Shown here: positions 57,801 to 64,000 of the stretch, in pieces
Position numbering within the stretch: position 1 is the stretch's first letter
Layout: each line of letters starts with the position of its first letter
NCBI GenBank assembly: GCA_029204225.1
Contig: CM055092.1
Coordinates: 60,078,077 to 60,142,076 of the forward strand
Length of the DNA stretch: 64,000 nt
Reading direction: 5' to 3'
Source: Diphasiastrum complanatum
Taxonomy: Eukaryota > Streptophyta > Lycopodiopsida > Lycopodiales > Lycopodiaceae
Position numbers and translations under genes: made by a program
Notes under the pieces: model-generated
Seen by the model: only the letters and a program-made list of their open reading frames with translations
The model's database searches: none
Told to the model about the DNA's origin: nothing

Positions 57801-60800
57801 AGCTCGTTGAAACCTAACTGGTCAAACAGAAGGATATAAGAGAATTCATGTCTTACAAAGCCAAGCTATTGTAGAAGAAGCAGAAATGGAGGTAAGTTTT
57901 AGCTTCAAATTGGCGCATAGAGAATCTTGATGCAGAACCGATAAAGTTAGATATTATTTTGTTGTTCTTCGCAAGCTTGTCCAACTTTTGTTCATTTACA
58001 ACGAATCTCAATCTCTAATCAGTTTTTTGAGAATCATGATCGACAATTGTGGTGTATGTTCCCTCACTTTGCAAAAGTCTTCATAACGAACCTTTCTTTA
58101 TCACTGCAACTTCTTCCTTCGCTCTGTTACAATCTCTAACGCAGATACACCAGAATGCTCAGAATGAAGCTGAACATGAACAATTTGATTCTATAATGCT
58201 CTTCTTTCTGAGCAAGAATGAATTGCTTCTCATAAGACTCAAGGCTCATTCTGAAGTCAAAACTCCAAATGTGCAGGTAAGATTTTGTTTTATCATACTA
58301 AAACTCTTCATTGCGCGCAGAACATTGTGCTGCTATGGATGCCTGTGATTGCAGCTGCTTCCTCATTTGGCATACCCTTGGCCCCACCAATGTCGCCCAC
58401 TTCATCTTTGAGATAGGGTGGGAGGAACAGAGCGAGAGAAGAAGATGGAGAAGCTCAACATATCTTCCATATTAAAAATGATGCACATCAACTGATATTA
58501 CTGTACTACAGTACTCATGGACACACTGAGTTCATTATAAAATGTTTTTTCCGAGAGTTAGCTAGAACATTTAAAACGAACTACATTTCACCCCCTGATT
58601 AAAATGGCCAGGCAGATGAAACTGTTAACTAGATCGAAAGTGCATATAAGAGATCTAGAAGAGTGAAATATAGATGTATCTGAGCAGTCATCATCACCTC
58701 ATAAAGGCCATAAATGAGACCCATGAACTCGCTCATGCAATTTCTGTGAAAGTAAGGAGGCCGGAAAGTGTGCTCTGAAACCAACCACCTTGGTGGAAAA
58801 ATCACAAAATCAACCACAGCAATCCCTGGTCTCTCAGAGGGCACTGTAAGAACTGCAAACAGAAATCACAACAGAAATCTTGCCATCATGGAGATACGTC
58901 ACAGATACCATTAGCATGATTGAAGAATCAAACTTCAGATTTTGTTGAGAATAATGTACCACAAAATGTATTCTTCAAGCTTCAAAATCACTTTTATATA
59001 TGGTCTTTAAAGATACCCGTGTTTATTGAAGGATCTCCATGATCAAACAGAACAGCGTTGAAGGGGCAAAACTTCCTCAAGTCATACTGGAAACTCCAAA
59101 CAAGATTCAAAATTATAAAACACATCCAGACAAAAAGAGCAACAGGAAAAAAATTTGATGCTAGACCGAACGACTCCTACTTTTAAGATTCTTCCTGTCA
59201 TGCTAGAATAAAGTACAGATACAACAAGGACAGAAGTCTTAACAGAAAGCAAGTGGAAAACTCATACCACAGTCAACATAGTAACAGTTCTAATTTATGA
59301 AGGTGACTTCAAGACTTAAATAAGTGCTTCAATAGACTTTGAATTAAGAACAATGAATAAACACAGAAGCTCTCCGGCTTATTACAAAACATTGAAACCA
59401 ACCAGTAAAAGCTATAAGCAGTAGGTGCTTGCAATATCAAATGGTAAATCCGTCAGGTGTTTTATTTAGGACCATATTAATGCTTTAAGAGGCTAACGCT
59501 ACTCTTTTCAAGAAATCTAAAACAAACCAGGAGAGCGCATTTTTGCAACCTGGCTTTTATCTAACAACAGTGACCTGATGATTCACCAATTATACTCAGT
59601 CACATTAGAATATAGTAAGCCATTCAAAATGGCTGTACAGCACCACAATCTTTCATGGATTTAATGAGGATGCAACTATCATAACAAATAATCTCAAAGA
59701 CAGTCGGTAGCTTCTAAGTTGATTGAAGTAAGAACCAAAAAAATCTGTTCTTGTATTCTCATTAAAACCAATTAAATCTCACCTATTGACAAGATATGCA
59801 CATGTCTCACGAGCACTAGCTATCACCTACAGCAACGCATTACTTACTTTCTTCCCCAGGCAATCAATTAAGCTTATGTGGCCCAGGTTCAGCCAAGTAC
59901 AGGTTTAACACCTGACCAATGAGAGGCTGCCACATGTCAAGATATCAGGTGCCAACAATCAAATTGATGACCGACGGTCCAACACATGTGCGAGTCCTGA
60001 CCCAAATTTACATGCACAAATGGGGACAACGAGAGAAATGACAACCAAGAAGTTCATAGCTCACACACGCAACTGAGAGCATACGGGCAGTTTGAAGATA
60101 TATAGTGTGACATTACTGGTTGAAGATTCAATATGGGACAATGTTTTGACCTTGCCATGTGGCAATTCATGAATTTGTAAACCTGTTGAACCGGTCATCA
60201 AACACATGTCAACCTCTGAAGTGTGCCGCTTGTTATCAGTAAGTTGTTGTCCCCATGCAGTAAGAGACAATGCCAGCCAATGCCCTATGTTGGTGACAGA
60301 GACAGAAACAAAGTCAGAGGATGAGATGAAGATCCCCTTTTATATGTTGGTACCGGAGATAACATCGGATGCTTACTAGATCACTCCAACCCAGAGTCAC
60401 ACAGCATGATGTATCCACATGGATATGACATATTACAAACACATGTTCGTCCTTGGAGATGGAGACGGCAGCAAACAAATGTTCATATCTAAAGATGGTG
60501 CTAGGCTTATCTTTGAAATGCTACTACTTTTTTGAAATTTTCACCTTTACTAGTATGTAGATGTTGATTTTCAAATGTTTCCAAATATTGGGACTCGGAA
60601 GGGATATATTTCGATATTTTAAGAGTCACATTTAACGTGGTGAAGCACCAGTCACTTCTGATGTGATTACAATTAGTTAGATTCATTTGCATTAAAAGTT
60701 GTGTAGACAGATGAATAAAGATGTTAAAAATTGTTATTTTAATAACTTTTTGTTATTTCTCTCTCTCCTATTTTTAGGGCCCTTTTCGAGTACCACAGCA

Positions 60801-62586
60801 TCTTCCAGACAAACGACATCTCTAGGTCCCATCATATGCTCTACAATCTAAATTCATTGTAGAACAGATACTCATTGTTCAGATGGTTGTTTTAGCATTA
60901 GCTTCAAATCGTTATGCTTTATGACAAGACACGTTTTTATCCTCCCACAGCAAGAAACACATTTGATATGTACCTTTTTCAGTCTTATGCATAGTACCCA
61001 CGGTTCTCAGAACCGTGGGGTGAACCGTACCACGGTTCATGAACCGTGGTACGGTTCATCATAAATAATTAATTAATTACTGTTTGATAAAAAATGAACC
61101 AAAAAATAATTAAAAATAATTAATTAATAAAAAACTACACGGTTCACCACGGTTCTGGCCAAAAAAATTTGAGAACCGTACGGTTCTCAAAACCGTGGTG
61201 AACCGCCCACGGTTCATTAATTCTATGGTCTTATGTAACTGTTGGTACCACATTAATAGGCTTTACACTCTCTTAGCTGGGCCACATGATGGAGGCTGCC
61301 ACCGGTGGTTGCCTCTGGTGGCAGCCTCCAGAAATGTGGGGGCAAGCCACATGTCAGAGGTAGAGTGCTACCTCCAACCTATGTGTCATCATCTGATTGG
61401 GCATGTTTCTGCCAGCTGGCAGAGGCTGCCTCCGGAGGTTGACTTTTTAAACCTCTGGAGGCCTCCGGAGGTCAGAGCCCCAAGCTGCAAACAAAGCTCT
61501 TCACAATAGCACAGGTTATAAGAGCTCAAACCTTCTAGTGTTGCATGCTGTGAGAGTTTTTTACAAGAGGCTGAATGATACTTACCTAGAGCAGCACAAA
61601 TTATGTTTCACATTAACAAAACCATCTCCTAACCCATTAAATTTCAGTGTCACAGATTTAACACCACAACATAATGGCATAGCATGTTTCTTGGAATGGA
61701 AATCATGGAACTTTAACCAATTGCCATCCTTACCTTAAATGGTGCATAATTTCCACGCCAAGCAACAACGTTGAAGGGAGAAAAGTTTTGCTTTGCCTCG
61801 AAAAGCGCACCTCCAAACTTCTGCACTACTTTAAAGCCAGAATACACTCCTCCTTCATACCAAGCTACAGGTGTTAAAAAATCATGTGGTAGAGCAAGGC
61901 CATTTGCACCTGCAAAACAATATCAAGATATAGATAATTTCAACCATGAGCAATAACTCCATGAAACCACTACATTTTATGCAGTATACATAGAAGTAAA
62001 TTAAGAAAATCTTATTAGAATAACTGTTTCATAAAATGATTTTTGAGATGAGTTTGACTATATGGGCTAGGAATTTTGAGACCCAAAAACAGACAAAGCT
62101 TACCTATAGGACCAAGATCTGGGAGCTGGAAATGACCACTGAAGACCTCCAACACATAGCCACGGGAGGGACCATCTGGTAAATCGATTGAATATCGAAA
62201 TCCAAGCTGCAAGACAACAATTTCACCTGGGGAAACCTGCAGTCTTCCAAATTCTGTTTTTATCCATAGTCCTGTCAAATATATAGCTGTGTAAGATCCT
62301 CTAGAGACCTATTTTGGTGTAACTTTAAAACCAATTTGAGGAACTACCATATGATTAATTTCTTAGTGATATCTACTACCATGTCATTCATCCAAAAGCA
62401 ACATCCACCAATCAATAGACAAGACTACAAGCTGGACTGGTACAAGAAGCACCAATTGAATTCCCCATCTATCTATGAAATGCGTAAAGAAGATGCGGAA
62501 ACTTACTTCCTTGTTGTGGCACAATCAGAAAATCACCATCTGCATTCGCAAATGCAGAGTCCTCCATAGATGCATTTGCAGCATAC
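54825..62586 (-). CDS. HGD: Homogentisate 1,2-dioxygenase, C-terminal seven exons
   Basis: HGD opens the ring of homogentisate to maleylacetoacetate in tyrosine breakdown, using Fe(II). Exons on the minus strand: 62586-62507 ([20 protein letters not shown]), 62271-62104 ([41 protein letters not shown]), 61909-61734 ([20 protein letters not shown]), 59086-59017 ([19 protein letters not shown]), 58852-58698 ([35 protein letters not shown]), 56227-56144 ([17 protein letters not shown]) and 55031-54825 ([30 protein letters not shown], then stop). All borders are GT-AG (on the sense strand) and phases join. The iron ligands of the family, His and Glu in HRNCMSE and the His of MTPHG, are present. 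No lesion is visible, so the gene is probably active. The N-terminal third lies beyond the right edge. Introns reach 2.6 kb and hold MITEs. Confidence 0.95.
56295..56403. repeat. 57-bp tandem duplication in an HGD intron
   Basis: GGAGGACAAAAAAAGCTTC is followed by the same 30-odd bases twice, offset by 57 bp, with essentially no differences. It is therefore recent. Confidence 0.93.
56840..57000. repeat. 49-bp tandem repeat in an HGD intron
   Basis: CTTGAACAGGTTGTCTAT (56855), CTTGAGCAGGTTGTCTAT (56904) and CTTCAGCAGGG (56953) are spaced by 49 bp. Each is accompanied by CAAGATCTGCATA; the last unit is partial. Confidence 0.85.
60990..61227 (+). mobile_element. hAT-like MITE with ACGGTTC repeats
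   Basis: A 238-bp element flanked by the 8-bp direct repeat GTCTTATG (60982-60989 and 61228-61235). The ends are CATAGTACCCACGG and, inverted, CATAGAATTAATG, so only CATAG is well paired. Inside, ACGGTTC or its complement GAACCGT recurs about ten times in both orientations around an AT-rich middle. The 8-bp duplication points to the hAT superfamily. It sits in the 2.6-kb HGD intron. Confidence 0.8.
61268..61475 (+). repeat. Interspersed repeat R, copy 2
   Basis: Same repeat as 53479-53700, same orientation, roughly 85% similar by eye. It lies in the HGD intron next to the MITE at 60990. Confidence 0.8.
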
Positions 62587-63146
62587 CTGCTCCAGCCAAT
62601 TTCCCAGGCTATAATGTGTAGCTATCATTGGTTTCTTACAACAACACAACAAACCTCTCTGACATGATACAGGAATAGCAAATTCACATTGGATGTTAAA
62701 CATAGACTTCTTTAAGTATACATATGGAGTGACAATTGTCTTCCTATGACTTCCAAAGCTATATGGCATGAGAGCAGTACAGAACTTGCAGACTGAAAGC
62801 ATAGACAGGATGAAATGGTTGCATCTTCAGATGCATCCTGCCTTGGCTTTGATAATGTATTATCTTCACTGCATGAGCACTATGAGCTTGCACACTCTCC
62901 TTTAACAACCATACCGACCTAATTGATCATGCCTTGTACAACCATGTCATTTCACGTGTCACTGAAATACTCATTTTGGTAAAGGATTGCAAGTAAAATA
63001 TGTGAATTCTTTGAGGAAGACACTGAGGTGAGCTCATTAATGCTGAAACATGTTTCACGATTTTCACTATGAAATGCTTTGCTCAAAAACAATCACACTC
63101 GTACAAAAATGTGTGTTTAAATTACTCCAGTCACCAATTTTTTATG
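62587..63146. other. HGD intron upstream of the first visible exon
   Basis: No further HGD exon was recognised between here and the right edge, so this is presumably a long intron. Nothing else stands out. Confidence 0.4.
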
Positions 63147-63592
63147 CATAGTTGCCAGGGAACGGGAATGAAATGCGAACGTGACTCCTTGGGAACGGGA
63201 ACGTTTTCGAGAACTTGGGAATCTGGGAACACCATGTCATTAAATATAAGTTTGAAACAGTGCTCAGGAAAACCGGCAAAGTGTAGGAATGGAACCGATC
63301 TTACTTCTCAAAAACGAGTATCTTGATACTTTTGATGGGTTTTTAAGAAAAATAGGCGTATGAACCCTTTTATGGGTAACAGTCAACAAAAAACTGAGAA
63401 GCTTAAAAGAAAGCAGGTTTTATTAGAAGATTTTGCTTTTGCTACTTGGGAAAGCGTTCCCACCCTTGGGAACACATTCCCACTGCTACGGGAACGTTCC
63501 CACCTGGGAACGCGTTCCCAGGAATGCATGGTAGGTGTGAACATGGGGAACGCGTTCCCAGGGGGGTGGGAACGCATTCCCTGGTAACTATG
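63147..63592 (+). mobile_element. hAT-like MITE with GGGAACG repeats
   Basis: A 446-bp element flanked by the 8-bp direct repeat TTTTTATG (63139-63146 and 63593-63600). The ends are CATAGTTGCCAGGGAA and, inverted, CATAGTTACCAGGGAA. Both end zones are filled with GGGAACG/CGTTCCC words in both orientations; the middle is plain AT-rich DNA. No coding capacity. The 8-bp duplication again indicates hAT. Confidence 0.88.
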
Positions 63593-63600
63593 TTTTTATG

Positions 63601-64000
63601 TCAAATAATGACCCAGAAAGCATACATATTTTTTGCGAGTGGTAACGTCTAGTATAAGCATTGCCCAACACAGATATATTCTTCAGGCTTTGAAACTCAA
63701 TCAAGATCTTAAAATAGCTCTCCATCAACTTATTGTGGGGTGTGATGATACAACATAAAGAACAAGACTTGAAATGAACTTTGATTGTTGTTCTTTAGCT
63801 CATAGTTGTTAAGAGTATAATGTTCTATTTTGTACCCCCACCATAAATATTTCACATTTTGTAGTACTTGCACACAGTTTGCTTATGGGGGCTAATAAAT
63901 CAAAAGATCTTGTACCAAAAAAACTCAAGTTAATGAGTCACAAGGCCCATGTGGCCAAGAAGCTTTACTTGTAATTACATGTAAGATATGCTATTACAAG
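63601..64000. other. Right edge, nothing recognised
   Basis: AT-rich DNA without gene, repeat or element ends; probably still HGD intron. Confidence 0.35.

Noticed and set aside
58049-58348. 99-codon plus-strand frame in an HGD intron
   Set aside because: No known motif, no supporting splice context and composition like the surrounding intron.

Overview
The window is nuclear DNA of a land plant. It holds three recognisable host loci, all with spliceosomal introns: the 3' end of a CHUP1-like chloroplast-positioning gene (3002-3529, +), a complete three-exon photosystem I subunit gene psaH (43878-44741, +), and the 3' two thirds of a homogentisate 1,2-dioxygenase gene (54825-62586, -). The rest is mostly mobile DNA. 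Large introns, nested retrotransposons and the element proteins suggest a big, repeat-rich genome, possibly a fern or another seed-free plant; the lineage is a guess.

Layout. 1-5.6 kb: CHUP1-like exons with a Gypsy scrap. 5.6-7.6 kb: decayed Copia fragment (C1). 7.8-18.65 kb: a Copia-type element (C2) whose leader is split by a complete 6 kb Copia element (C3, LTRs 8822-9097 and 14584-14859, 5-bp TSD). C2 has gag and protease, but where integrase and RT should be it has long unrecognised reading frames. 18.65-32.7 kb: two Copia copies of one family (C4a, C4b) in series. C4b is split inside its integrase by a 9,016-bp element, E1 (23025-32040). 32.7-37.35 kb: decayed Gypsy, split by a 746-bp relative of E1, E2 (36205-36950). 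38-43.6 kb: unidentified decayed coding DNA and two Copia fragments (C5, C6). 43.6-44.8 kb: psaH. 47.4-48.7 kb: a truncated second copy of E1 genes (E3). 48.7-49.5 kb: Gypsy gag scrap. 50.2-53.2 kb: a 1-kb LINE RT fragment present as an inverted pair. 54.8-62.6 kb: HGD with MITEs in and beside it.

The standout is E1. It has 35-bp terminal inverted repeats starting CATTAGAGGAG, and it appears to insert without duplicating its target. It carries four multi-exon genes in an alternating order: ORF1 (+, BAH-like), ORF2 (-, a histone H3 fold with a CENH3-like loop, fused to a Ulp1-like fold that has lost two of three catalytic residues), ORF3 (+, unknown) and ORF4 (-, candidate DDE-type transposase with C-x2-C and H motifs). 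ORF2 and ORF3 diverge from an 0.8 kb region packed with CACGTG palindromes and a repeated CACAAGTGCGATA motif. E3 keeps the tail-to-tail ORF3/ORF4 pair, so that pair is a family trait. I know of no described plant transposon of this make-up, but I could not search databases.
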